Numbered from the stretch's first letter, positions 1 to 5,671 are shown. The stretch is DNA of 6,112 nucleotides from Clostridiales bacterium (GCA_021201515.1 JAJQET010000280.1:1-6112), one strand, 5' to 3'. The notes: generated by a model from the letters alone, not told the origin. Made by a program: numbers and translations.

Positions 1-277
1 GGGCCAGATAGCCCTCCAGAAAATCCACATCCTCCGGAGACGCCCAGTCCGGCGTCTCATCGCACTGAGGGTCGCTGCCGCAGCCGTATTTGATCAGGTT
101 GGAGATGCGGTCGATCAGCACCGTCGTCTTCCCGCTGCCCGCCCCGGCCAGCAGCAGCAGCGGCCCTTCCGTGGCGAGAACGCCCCGGCGCTGCTCCGGG
201 TTCAGGTGCAGATAGTCTCTCTCAATAACGGCCCGCCGCAGCTGGCAGAAGCGTTGGGCCTGTGCAGTTTCCAACAT
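1..277 (-). CDS. UvrD/PcrA-like superfamily 1 DNA helicase, N-terminal fragment (3' end outside window)
   Basis: These are the first 92 codons of an ATP-dependent DNA helicase or helicase-nuclease of the UvrD/Rep/PcrA/AddA superfamily, which unwinds DNA during repair or recombination. A Q-motif-like LNPEQRR lies at residues 25-31, followed by the hydrophobic strand GPLLLLAG and a Walker A motif AGAGSGKTT at residues 44-52 (K50 is the nucleotide-binding lysine). The stretch [13 protein letters not shown] that follows is typical of UvrD-type N-terminal domains in Clostridia. The ATG at 275-277 is preceded by AGGGGA with 8-9 bases of spacing, which supports the start. A separate promoter lies at 326-354, so it need not depend on the transpeptidase gene upstream. 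The gene runs off the left edge, so UvrD, PcrA and AddA-type helicases cannot be told apart. Confidence 0.85.
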   Translation of the reverse strand, partial: MLETAQAQRFCQLRRAVIERDYLHLNPEQRRGVLATEGPLLLLAGAGSGKTTVLIDRISNLIKYGCGSDPQCDETPDWASPEDVDFLEGYLA

Positions 278-325
278 AGCGAAATTCCCCTATTCTCAAT
301 CATAACAACGATCTGTTCTGACACT

Positions 326-354
326 ATTTTACGCCATTTTGCCGGGGATTGCAA
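326..354 (-). promoter_or_regulatory. Sigma-A-type promoter of the helicase gene
   Basis: Read on the minus strand, TTGCAA (354-349) and TAAAAT (331-326) are separated by exactly 17 bases. The -10 matches the consensus at 5 of 6 positions and the -35 at 4 of 6. Transcription would start near 319, giving a leader of about 40 bases with the AGGGGA ribosome site near its end. Inferred from sequence only. Confidence 0.6.
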
Positions 355-384
355 CCGGAGAATCTGACACGGCGCGAAAACCAT

Positions 385-432
385 AGCCCCCGTTCCCGGA
401 CTGCCAATGCAGCGGTCTGGGGAACGGGGGCT
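385..432 (-). terminator. Hairpin terminator of the L,D-transpeptidase gene
   Basis: Bases 385-397 and 420-432 form a perfect 13 bp G+C-rich stem. Inside it, CTGC (401-404) and GCAG (409-412) can form a second short stem closed by CAAT. The hairpin starts about 28 bases beyond the transpeptidase stop codon. On the minus strand it is followed by TATGGTTTTC, a weak and interrupted U-tract, so termination may be incomplete and some transcripts could run into the helicase gene. No U-tract follows on the plus strand. Confidence 0.65.
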
Positions 433-459
433 TCTCTGTGAACGCTTAGCGCCGGCAGC

Positions 460-2811
460 TTATTCCTCCGGCTTCGTCTCGCTGACTGCGCCGCAGTCGG
501 AGCAGACGTAGGTGATCACCACTTCGTTATAGGCCTCGGTGACGGTCTGGGTCTCGGTGTGGGTCACGGCCTCGTGGACGGTCTCCACCACCGTGGCGTC
601 GGCATGGTCGCTGGACGCTGCCTGCTGTGCGCTGATGTGGGCCAGGGCCTCCGCCTCGGTGGCGAACTGCTCGCCGCAGTCGGAGCAGGTGTAGTAGCTC
701 GGCTCTGTCACCTCAGGGGTGGTGCCGGAGGACGTGTCATCGTCCGTGCTGCTGTCCGAGTACACCGCTACCACCGTGGCGTTGGCGTGGGAGCTGACGA
801 TGGCCTGCTGCTCTTTGATGTGTGCCTGTGCCTCCGCCGCGCTGGAGAAGGTCTCGCCGCACTGGGAGCAGCTATAGTCGGTGTAAGCTTCCTGATCCAC
901 CACGGTCACTTCCTCGGTCACCGCGTCATGGTGTACCGTGGTTTTCTGCTCCACCCAGGTGTGGACGTGGGCGGCCTCACTGACGGTGATCTTCACCGTG
1001 GCGCTGCCTGCGGCGTAGCCGCTGCCGGAGGGACAGCTGACGGTGATGGTGGCGGTACCGGCCCCCACGGCGGTGACCTTGCCGCTGGAGTTCACCGTGG
1101 CCACGCTGGTATCGCTGGAAGTGTAGGAGGGCGTGGTCTTGGAGGAGACGGTGATGGTGGTGGTGTCGCCCACGGACAGGCTGCTGCTGGCGGCGGTGGC
1201 CGTGACGGTCTGGGTACGGCCGGGCAGCTCGCTGGCAGAGGAGAGGCCGCCATAGACCACCACATGGGTGCCAACACTGACGTTGTTATAGATGGTCTTG
1301 GCGTTGCTCAGGGTGACGCCCACGCAGCCGTGGCTGCCGTTGTAGTAGTAGATGGTGCCGCCGAAGCTGCTGCGCCAGGTGGCGTCATGGATGCCGCAGC
1401 CGCCGGAGAAGGGCATGAAGTAGCTGACCCAGGAGCGGTAGCTGGTGCCGTCCACGTTGGTGCCGTTTAAGTAACGGTCAGTGTTCTTGGCAAAAATCTG
1501 GAAGCAGCCCGTGGGGGTGGTGGTGCCGTTGGCCACACAGCCGGAGACCACGTCGCAGGACACCACGCACACGCCGTTCTTGTAGCACCACAAGTGCTGG
1601 CTGGTCAGGTCGATCTCCACATAGTTGCCGCCCCAGTAGCCGTCGCCATCGTCGTCGGTTTCCTCATAGGGCGCGGTCCGGGTGCCGCCGGTCTGGCTCT
1701 CCAGGCAGGACAGCAGATCGTTGTACAGGCCGGAGGAGTTGACGCTCTGCCCCGCTGCGGTGACGGTGATGCTGACGTAGTTCCCGGCGGTGGTCTTGAA
1801 CTGGCTCTTGCTGCTGGAGACGCTGTAGGTGCTGACCAGAGTGCTGACCAGCCCGCCCAGAATCTCCTCGTCCACCTGAACGGCGTTGGAGGAATCCACA
1901 TAGTACAGCGAGCCCAGGGTCGCCCGGCTCAGGGTGTAGGTGGATGTGCTGCCGCCGTCCGGCGTGAAGGTATAGCTCAGATTCAGGTTCAGACAGCTGT
2001 TGACGTCGTCCAGGGCGGCCAGCAGACCAGCATCGTCGGCGGACACCGACGCCTGCTCCACCAGGCCGTCCACGTTCAGGGCCAGGTCGGTATCCAGCGC
2101 CAGCACGGAGCCCTGCACCTCACTGGTGACGGTCTCCCAGTCCAGGGTCTTGCCCGGCTCGTCCGCCACAATGACGTAGCTTGCGGCGGTGCCGTCATAG
2201 GTGATGTAGGCGTTCTGAGGGGCGGCCAGCTCCGCCAGCAGTTCCTCATCGATTGCTTCGGTTTCGGATTCTTCCGCCTCTGTCTCGGATTCCTCCGTTT
2301 CTGCGGCGTCCTCCGTGTCCCCCGTCAGCTCCGCCAGCAGCCAGGCGTTGTACGCATTCTCCACCTGACTGACAAAGTCGGACACATCGGCGGTGTAGGC
2401 GTCCGCCACCGTGAAGGCCAGCTGGCTTTTGTCCTCCGCCTGGGCTTCCAGCAGCGCCGTCAGATCAGTGTCGGTGTTGTAGCTCAGGAGCAGATCCTCC
2501 CCGGTGCCGGTGTAGCTGTTCTCCCCCAGGGTCAGGGTGAAGGAATAGTCCTGCACGCTGGCAGTCAGGGCGTCGGACGCCTCCTCCGCGGTCATCCCGG
2601 ACACATCCACCCCGTTGACGGTGCTGCCCGTCAGGAACCGGAGCTCCTCCGCGGTGGTGCCGTCTGCCTCCTCTTCCGTGAGGGCAGAGACATCCGGATC
2701 CTCTGTGTCGCTGCTGCCGCTCAGATTCATGTTGCTGACGATTACGGTGGTCAGCACGGCCACCGCCGTCACCGCGACAAGTATGATTGCCGCAATTTTT
2801 CCTCTGCGCAT
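460..2811 (-). CDS. Membrane-anchored L,D-transpeptidase (YkuD) with Big_2 domain and zinc-finger-like C-terminal repeats
   Basis: A 783-residue cell-surface enzyme expected to form L,D (3-3) peptidoglycan cross-links or attach proteins to peptidoglycan. Residues 5-26 form one hydrophobic membrane anchor after MRRGK. Residues ~65-250 hold two weakly conserved stretches resembling the PG_binding_4/VanW-associated fold (NGVDVSGMTAEEA at 66-78), split by an acidic Glu/Thr/Ser linker at 161-192. The YkuD domain spans ~396-521, with H475 (IHDATW) and the catalytic motif SHGC at 493-496 (C496). The residue two after the cysteine is Gly rather than the usual Arg or Asn. A Big_2 Ig-like domain covers ~533-612. 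The C-terminus carries two CX2CX12HX10H repeats (C648-H675, C709-H736) and a third CX2C at 770-773. The start is ATG 2811, which has GGGAGG 8 bases upstream; an in-frame ATG at 2850 would add 13 residues but lies at the predicted transcription start and has no ribosome site. Confidence 0.9.
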   Translation of the reverse strand: MRRGKIAAIILVAVTAVAVLTTVIVSNMNLSGSSDTEDPDVSALTEEEADGTTAEELRFLTGSTVNGVDVSGMTAEEASDALTASVQDYSFTLTLGENSYTGTGEDLLLSYNTDTDLTALLEAQAEDKSQLAFTVADAYTADVSDFVSQVENAYNAWLLAELTGDTEDAAETEESETEAEESETEAIDEELLAELAAPQNAYITYDGTAASYVIVADEPGKTLDWETVTSEVQGSVLALDTDLALNVDGLVEQASVSADDAGLLAALDDVNSCLNLNLSYTFTPDGGSTSTYTLSRATLGSLYYVDSSNAVQVDEEILGGLVSTLVSTYSVSSSKSQFKTTAGNYVSITVTAAGQSVNSSGLYNDLLSCLESQTGGTRTAPYEETDDDGDGYWGGNYVEIDLTSQHLWCYKNGVCVVSCDVVSGCVANGTTTPTGCFQIFAKNTDRYLNGTNVDGTSYRSWVSYFMPFSGGCGIHDATWRSSFGGTIYYYNGSHGCVGVTLSNAKTIYNNVSVGTHVVVYGGLSSASELPGRTQTVTATAASSSLSVGDTTTITVSSKTTPSYTSSDTSVATVNSSGKVTAVGAGTATITVSCPSGSGYAAGSATVKITVSEAAHVHTWVEQKTTVHHDAVTEEVTVVDQEAYTDYSCSQCGETFSSAAEAQAHIKEQQAIVSSHANATVVAVYSDSSTDDDTSSGTTPEVTEPSYYTCSDCGEQFATEAEALAHISAQQAASSDHADATVVETVHEAVTHTETQTVTEAYNEVVITYVCSDCGAVSETKPEE
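586..693 (-). repeat. Zinc-finger-like protein repeat 2 of the transpeptidase C-terminus
   Basis: Encodes residues 707-742, YTCSDCG...AHISAQQ...DHADATVV. It aligns without gaps to the unit at 769-876. The spacing C709-X2-C712-X12-H725-X10-H736 is identical in the two copies, although the DNA has diverged. That pattern indicates selection on the Cys/His positions. Confidence 0.75.
769..876 (-). repeat. Zinc-finger-like protein repeat 1 of the transpeptidase C-terminus
   Basis: Encodes residues 646-681, YSCSQCG...AHIKEQQ...SHANATVV, with C648-X2-C651-X12-H664-X10-H675. The His-His spacing is longer than the X3-5 of classical C2H2 fingers. A third, truncated copy (VCSDCGAVSE, residues 769-778) ends the protein. 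Confidence 0.75.
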
Positions 2812-2819
2812 AATCCCAT

Positions 2820-2825
2820 CCTCCC
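2820..2825 (-). promoter_or_regulatory. Ribosome binding site fixing the transpeptidase start
   Basis: GGGAGG on the minus strand, 8 bases before ATG 2811. It lies inside the coding frame of the longer alternative that would begin at 2850. No comparable site precedes ATG 2850, so initiation at 2811 is favoured. Confidence 0.75.
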
Positions 2826-2858
2826 GAATGTTTCGGATTTTTTTGCTCATACATTGTT

Positions 2859-2887
2859 ATACTATCACAATTTGACGCCATTGCCAA
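2859..2887 (-). promoter_or_regulatory. Probable promoter of the transpeptidase gene
   Basis: On the minus strand, TTGGCA (2887-2882) and TAGTAT (2864-2859) are 17 bases apart. An overlapping TATAAC (2861-2856) is a better -10 but would have a 20-base spacer. Either choice puts the transcription start close to 2850, leaving about 40 bases of leader before ATG 2811. Confidence 0.45.
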
Positions 2888-2978
2888 GGGGGTTTTGGAA
2901 ATTCTCTCCGGGTTTGCCTGTTTTCAACAAAGTTTCAGCAGACCGTTGGGCGCTTCGAAGAGAATCCCACTTGCCCCC

Positions 2979-3007
2979 TTGACAGCAATCGAACAAATGT
3001 TTATAAT
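2979..3007 (+). promoter_or_regulatory. Perfect-consensus promoter of the radical SAM/NUDIX/DUF4130 operon
   Basis: TTGACA (2979-2984) and TATAAT (3002-3007) both match the sigma70/sigma-A consensus exactly and are separated by the optimal 17 bases. Transcription would start near 3014. Two LexA-like operators overlap the spacer/-10 and the start site, so this strong promoter is probably kept off until induced. Confidence 0.9.
2990..3003 (+). promoter_or_regulatory. LexA (DinR) SOS box 1
   Basis: CGAACAAATGTTTA matches 13 of 14 positions of the Bacillus-type DinR/LexA box CGAACRNRYGTTYC; only the last base differs. It occupies the promoter spacer and the first two bases of the -10 hexamer, where bound repressor would exclude RNA polymerase. 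The match is seen directly; LexA control is inferred. Confidence 0.8.
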
Positions 3008-3009
3008 AT

Positions 3010-3023
3010 AGAACATCAGTTCG
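3010..3023 (+). promoter_or_regulatory. LexA-like SOS box 2 over the transcription start
   Basis: AGAACATCAGTTCG contains the exact symmetric core GAAC-N4-GTTC (3011-3022). Its centre is 20 bp from that of box 1, about two helical turns, so two repressor dimers would sit on the same DNA face. It covers the predicted +1. The outer and spacer bases fit the Bacillus consensus less well than box 1. Confidence 0.7.
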
Positions 3024-3027
3024 ATAT

Positions 3028-3036
3028 GGAAGGGGG
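3028..3036 (+). promoter_or_regulatory. Ribosome binding site selecting the GTG start at 3044
   Basis: GGAAGGGGG ends 7 bases before GTG 3044. The upstream in-frame ATG at 3026 overlaps this site and would have a leader of only ~12 bases with no ribosome site. The next ATG (3053) is too far away for efficient pairing. Confidence 0.7.
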
Positions 3037-3043
3037 CTTCGCC

Positions 3044-4297
3044 GTGGAGCTGATGGACAAGCTGACCATCCTGACCGATGCCGCCAAGTATGACGCCGCA
3101 TGCACCTCCAGCGGCCTGGACCGGCAGGCCCGGAAGGGGAGGATGGGCAGCACGCTGCCCGCAGGCTGCTGCCACACCTTTTCCGCAGACGGGCGGTGCG
3201 TGACACTGCTGAAGGTGCTGCTGACCAACGTCTGCTGCTATGACTGCCAATACTGCGTGAACCGCCGCTCCAACGACCTGCCCCGGGCCGCGTTTACCCC
3301 TCAGGAGCTGGCGGAGCTGACCATGCAGTTTTACCGCCGGAACTATATCGAGGGGCTGTTTCTGTCCTCCGCTGTCCTCCGCTCCCCGGACTACACCACG
3401 GAGCTGATGATTCGTGCCCTGACCATCCTCCGGAAGGACTACGGCTTCCGGGGTTATATCCACGCCAAGGCCATCCCCGGAGCCGACCCGGCCCTGACCT
3501 GGCAGCTGGGTCTGCTGGCTGACCGGCTCAGCGTCAACATCGAGCTGCCCAGCGAGCGGAGCCTGGGCCTGCTGTGCCCGGACAAGAGCCGGAAGGCCAT
3601 CTTCCGGCCCATGGCCCAGATTCGGGACGGCAGCCGCCAGTCCGCCCTGGAGCGCAAGAAGTCCCGTCATGCCCCCCGCTTTGCCCCCGCCGGACAGTCC
3701 ACCCAGATGATCATTGGGGCCACGCCGGAAAGCGACCTGCACATTTTGCAGCTCACCTCCGCCCTGTACCGGAAATACAGGCTGAAACGGGTCTTTTACT
3801 CGGCCTATATGCCGGTGGCATCCTCTCCGCTGCTGCCCGCCCCGGAGGGGTACCAGCCGCCGCTGCTGCGGGAGCATCGGCTGTATCAGGCGGACTGGCT
3901 GCTGCGCTTCTATCACTTTTCCGCCGATGAGCTGCTGGACGACCGCAACCCGAACTTTGACCCCAACCTGGACCCAAAGTGCAGCTGGGCGCTGCGGCAT
4001 CCGGAGTTCTTCCCGGTGGAGGTCAACACCGCCGACTATGAGGCCCTGCTGCGGGTGCCGGGCATCGGCGTCACCTCCGCCAAACGCATCGTCACCGCCC
4101 GGCGGGTGGGGCCCCTCCACTTTGACGGGTTGAAAAAGCTGGGGGTGGTGCTGAAACGGGCCCAATATTTCCTGACCTGCTGCGGGCGGATGTGTCAGGG
4201 CCTGTCCGCCGGTGAGGACGGGGTGCTGCGCCGTCTGGTGGCCCAGGAGGCGCCCCAGCTGGCCCAGTACCAGCCGGAGCAGCTTTCCCTGTTCTGA
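3044..4297 (+). CDS. Putative DNA modification/repair radical SAM protein with C-terminal HhH (TIGR03916-like)
   Basis: A 417-residue radical S-adenosylmethionine enzyme. Residues 5-24 (DKLTILTDAAKYDAACTSSG) and the cluster motif C64-X3-C68-X2-C71 (TNVCCYDCQYCVNR) are hallmarks of the family I know as 'putative DNA modification/repair radical SAM protein'. The three cysteines should hold the [4Fe-4S] cluster that cleaves SAM. Residues ~327-352 (VNTADYEALLRVPGIGVTSAKRI) form a helix-hairpin-helix, a non-specific DNA-binding fold. The last five residues, QLSLF, match the canonical beta-sliding-clamp binding motif. Substrate and reaction are unknown. It is first in a three-gene operon under a consensus promoter with two SOS-like boxes, and the family is known to pair with the DUF4130/TIGR03915 protein found here two genes downstream. 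GTG 3044 is chosen on ribosome-site grounds. Confidence 0.9.
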   Translation: MELMDKLTILTDAAKYDAACTSSGLDRQARKGRMGSTLPAGCCHTFSADGRCVTLLKVLLTNVCCYDCQYCVNRRSNDLPRAAFTPQELAELTMQFYRRNYIEGLFLSSAVLRSPDYTTELMIRALTILRKDYGFRGYIHAKAIPGADPALTWQLGLLADRLSVNIELPSERSLGLLCPDKSRKAIFRPMAQIRDGSRQSALERKKSRHAPRFAPAGQSTQMIIGATPESDLHILQLTSALYRKYRLKRVFYSAYMPVASSPLLPAPEGYQPPLLREHRLYQADWLLRFYHFSADELLDDRNPNFDPNLDPKCSWALRHPEFFPVEVNTADYEALLRVPGIGVTSAKRIVTARRVGPLHFDGLKKLGVVLKRAQYFLTCCGRMCQGLSAGEDGVLRRLVAQEAPQLAQYQPEQLSLF

Positions 4298-4325
4298 ATC
4301 CGAAGTTCCCTGATTGGAGGCTATC

Positions 4326-4751
4326 ATGCTGCAAGTAACGTTTCCCACCGCCGTTCCCCAGGAGCAGCTGCAATTTGCCGTCATGCTGGCCCGCTGTCAG
4401 GGGAAGTGGGTGCTGTGCCGCCACAAGGACCGCACCACCTGGGAGTTCCCGGGTGGCAAGCGGGAGCGGTGTGAGCCCATCGAGCACACCGCCCGCCGGG
4501 AGCTTTACGAGGAGGCGGACGCCCTGCGCTACACCCTCACCCCCATCGGCCCCTACTGTGTCACCGGGGAGGACGGCAGCCGCAGCTATGGCATGTTTTA
4601 CGCTGCGGAGATTTTGCGTTTTGGGGACGGGCTTCGCCACGAAATTGCGGAGTGCCGCCTGTTTGACACCCTGCCTGCCCGCTGGACGTACCCCGAAATC
4701 CAGCCCGCCCTGCTGGCGTACTACCGCAGCTGGGAGGCCTGCCATGTCTGA
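4326..4751 (+). CDS. NUDIX hydrolase (MutT/YtkD-like)
   Basis: A 141-residue NUDIX protein that should hydrolyse a nucleoside diphosphate linked to another moiety, plausibly a damaged dNTP such as 8-oxo-dGTP. The Nudix box begins at G44 in WEFPGGKRERCE and continues to RELYEEADA (residues 58-66). It keeps G44, E50, R58, E59, E62 and E63 of GX5EX7REUXEEXGU, but the late glycine is Asp65. FAVMLARCQGKWVLCRHKDR before the box and WTYPEIQPALL near the C-terminus resemble the YtkD-like group of Clostridia. The start is ATG 4326 with GGAGG five bases upstream; an in-frame TTG at 4314 overlaps that site and is unlikely. It lies 28 bases after the radical SAM gene and overlaps the next gene by 8 bases. 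Substrate is inferred from family and context only. Confidence 0.88.
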   Translation: MLQVTFPTAVPQEQLQFAVMLARCQGKWVLCRHKDRTTWEFPGGKRERCEPIEHTARRELYEEADALRYTLTPIGPYCVTGEDGSRSYGMFYAAEILRFGDGLRHEIAECRLFDTLPARWTYPEIQPALLAYYRSWEACHV

Positions 4752-5514
4752 CTGGCCCCTGGTGAACTACCAGTATGACGGCACCTTCGCCGGGTTCCTG
4801 TCCTGCGTGTACGACAGCTTCACCTACCACGAGGCCCCCGCCGCCTTTTACACCCCGGAGGAGGCCCGCATCTCCTTCTATACCACCCGGGTGGTGGAGA
4901 CGGACGAGACCCACGCCAAACAGGTCTACGCCTCCTGGAAACGCCGCATTTCCCCGGAGGCCCAGGCGCTGGCCGCGGACGGCTTCCTGACCTGTATGCC
5001 GGACCGGGAGATGGCCATTTACCGGTTCATCTCCCTGGGGTATCAGGTGGGGCCGGGGGTCGTCCACTGGCTGACGGATGAGCGAGTGGAGCCGCTGTAC
5101 AAGTCGGTGCAGTTTCTGAAAAACGAGGCCCATCTGCTGAAGGGCTTCCTCCGCTTTGCGGACTATGGGGCCTTTCTGGCGGGACGCATCCAGCCCAGAA
5201 ACCGGGTGCTGCCCCTGCTGCGGTCCCACTTCTGCGCCCGCTACAACACAGAGCATTTCCTGATTTACGACGAGACCCATCAGGAGGCTCTGTTTTATCG
5301 GCCTTACCAATGGGCCATTGTGCCCCTGGAGGCGCTGGAGCTGCCTCCCATCACCAGGAATGAGGCGGGGTATCAGGCGCTGTGGAAACGCTTTTATGAC
5401 ACCGTGGCCATTGAGGGGCGCTATAACCCCAAGCTCCGGATGAACAATGTGCCAAAGCGGTACTGGAATCATATGGTGGAGCTGAAGGATGAGGCGGGGG
5501 CGAAGGAAGGTTGA
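4744..5514 (+). CDS. Probable DNA metabolism protein, DUF4130/TIGR03915 family
   Basis: A 256-residue protein of the family described as a probable DNA metabolism protein whose gene lies beside the radical SAM DNA modification/repair gene. Recognisable family features are YDGTFAGFLSCVYDSF (residues 11-26), the central LPLLRSHFCARYNTEHFLIYD (156-176) with its H/R/D-rich character, and the C-terminal NPKLRMNNVPKRYWNHMVE (228-246). There is no signal peptide or membrane segment, so it should act in the cytoplasm. Some family members are fused to a uracil-DNA-glycosylase-like domain; this one is too short to carry it. Its ATG lies inside the end of the NUDIX gene (8-base overlap) with GGGAGG at 4732-4737, indicating translational coupling. 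The biochemical function is not known to me. Confidence 0.85.
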   Translation: MSDWPLVNYQYDGTFAGFLSCVYDSFTYHEAPAAFYTPEEARISFYTTRVVETDETHAKQVYASWKRRISPEAQALAADGFLTCMPDREMAIYRFISLGYQVGPGVVHWLTDERVEPLYKSVQFLKNEAHLLKGFLRFADYGAFLAGRIQPRNRVLPLLRSHFCARYNTEHFLIYDETHQEALFYRPYQWAIVPLEALELPPITRNEAGYQALWKRFYDTVAIEGRYNPKLRMNNVPKRYWNHMVELKDEAGAKEG

Positions 5515-5530
5515 ACGTTCGCCCCCGCCT
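5492..5530 (+). terminator. 13 bp stem-loop at the end of the operon, overlapping the stop codon
   Basis: Bases 5492-5504 pair perfectly with 5518-5530 around a 13-base loop that contains the TGA stop (5512-5514). The left arm is coding sequence for the last residues (EAGAKEG). AAAAACTGAA follows instead of a U-tract, so this is not a classical intrinsic terminator. It may be a weak or factor-dependent terminator, or a 3'-end stabilising structure. Confidence 0.45.
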
Positions 5531-5550
5531 AAAAACTGAATTTGCGCATA

Positions 5551-5595
5551 AAAACAAAGAAACACCCCGGAATTATTCCATTCCGAGGTGTTTCT
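5551..5595 (-). terminator. Rho-independent terminator of the tRNA-Arg gene
   Basis: Bases 5595-5581 and 5572-5558 form a 15-position stem with one mismatch (5567/5586) and the loop 5573-5580. On the minus strand the stem is followed by TTTGTTTTTATG, a good U-tract. The stem begins at the A of the encoded CCA, so mature tRNA end and terminator are directly joined. Confidence 0.85.
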
Positions 5596-5671
5596 GGTAC
5601 GGGCGAAGGGATTCGAACCCCCGACCTTTTGGTTCGTAGCCAAACACTCTATCCAACTGAGCTACGCCCGC
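5595..5671 (-). tRNA. tRNA-Arg (anticodon ACG), CCA encoded
   Basis: A complete 77-base cloverleaf on the minus strand. The acceptor arms GCGGGCG (5671-5665) and CGCCCGT (5605-5599) pair fully with one G-U at position 1-72. The D-arm reads GCTCAGTTGGATAGAG. The anticodon stem TTTGG/CCAAA encloses CTACGAA, giving anticodon ACG. The T-arm GGGGG/CCCTT holds TTCGAAT, and discriminator A and CCA are encoded. An ACG anticodon is the arginine tRNA whose A34 is normally deaminated to inosine to read CGU/CGC/CGA. It has its own promoter and terminator. Confidence 0.97.

Noticed and set aside
285..316. Possible LexA-like box in the helicase leader (GAACAGATCGTTG read on the minus strand)
   Set aside because: The half-sites are separated by five bases, not four, and the second half is GTTG rather than GTTC/GTTT.
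1594..2982. Long open frame on the plus strand across the transpeptidase gene (and a similar one at 559-1470)
   Set aside because: Low-complexity Gly/Val/Gln-rich translation opposite a convincing multidomain gene; explained by high G+C and codon bias of the real strand.
2973..3037. GCCCCCTT (2973-2980) and AAGGGGGC (3030-3037) as an inverted repeat that could mask the ribosome site
   Set aside because: The left arm overlaps the -35 and is upstream of the predicted transcription start, so it would not be in the mRNA.
4314..4325. TTG start giving a 145-residue NUDIX protein
   Set aside because: The TTG overlaps the GGAGG ribosome site that serves ATG 4326.
2924..4384. 486-codon open frame on the minus strand across the radical SAM gene
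   Set aside because: No recognisable domain, and it lies antisense to a gene with clear catalytic motifs and also covers the promoter and operators.
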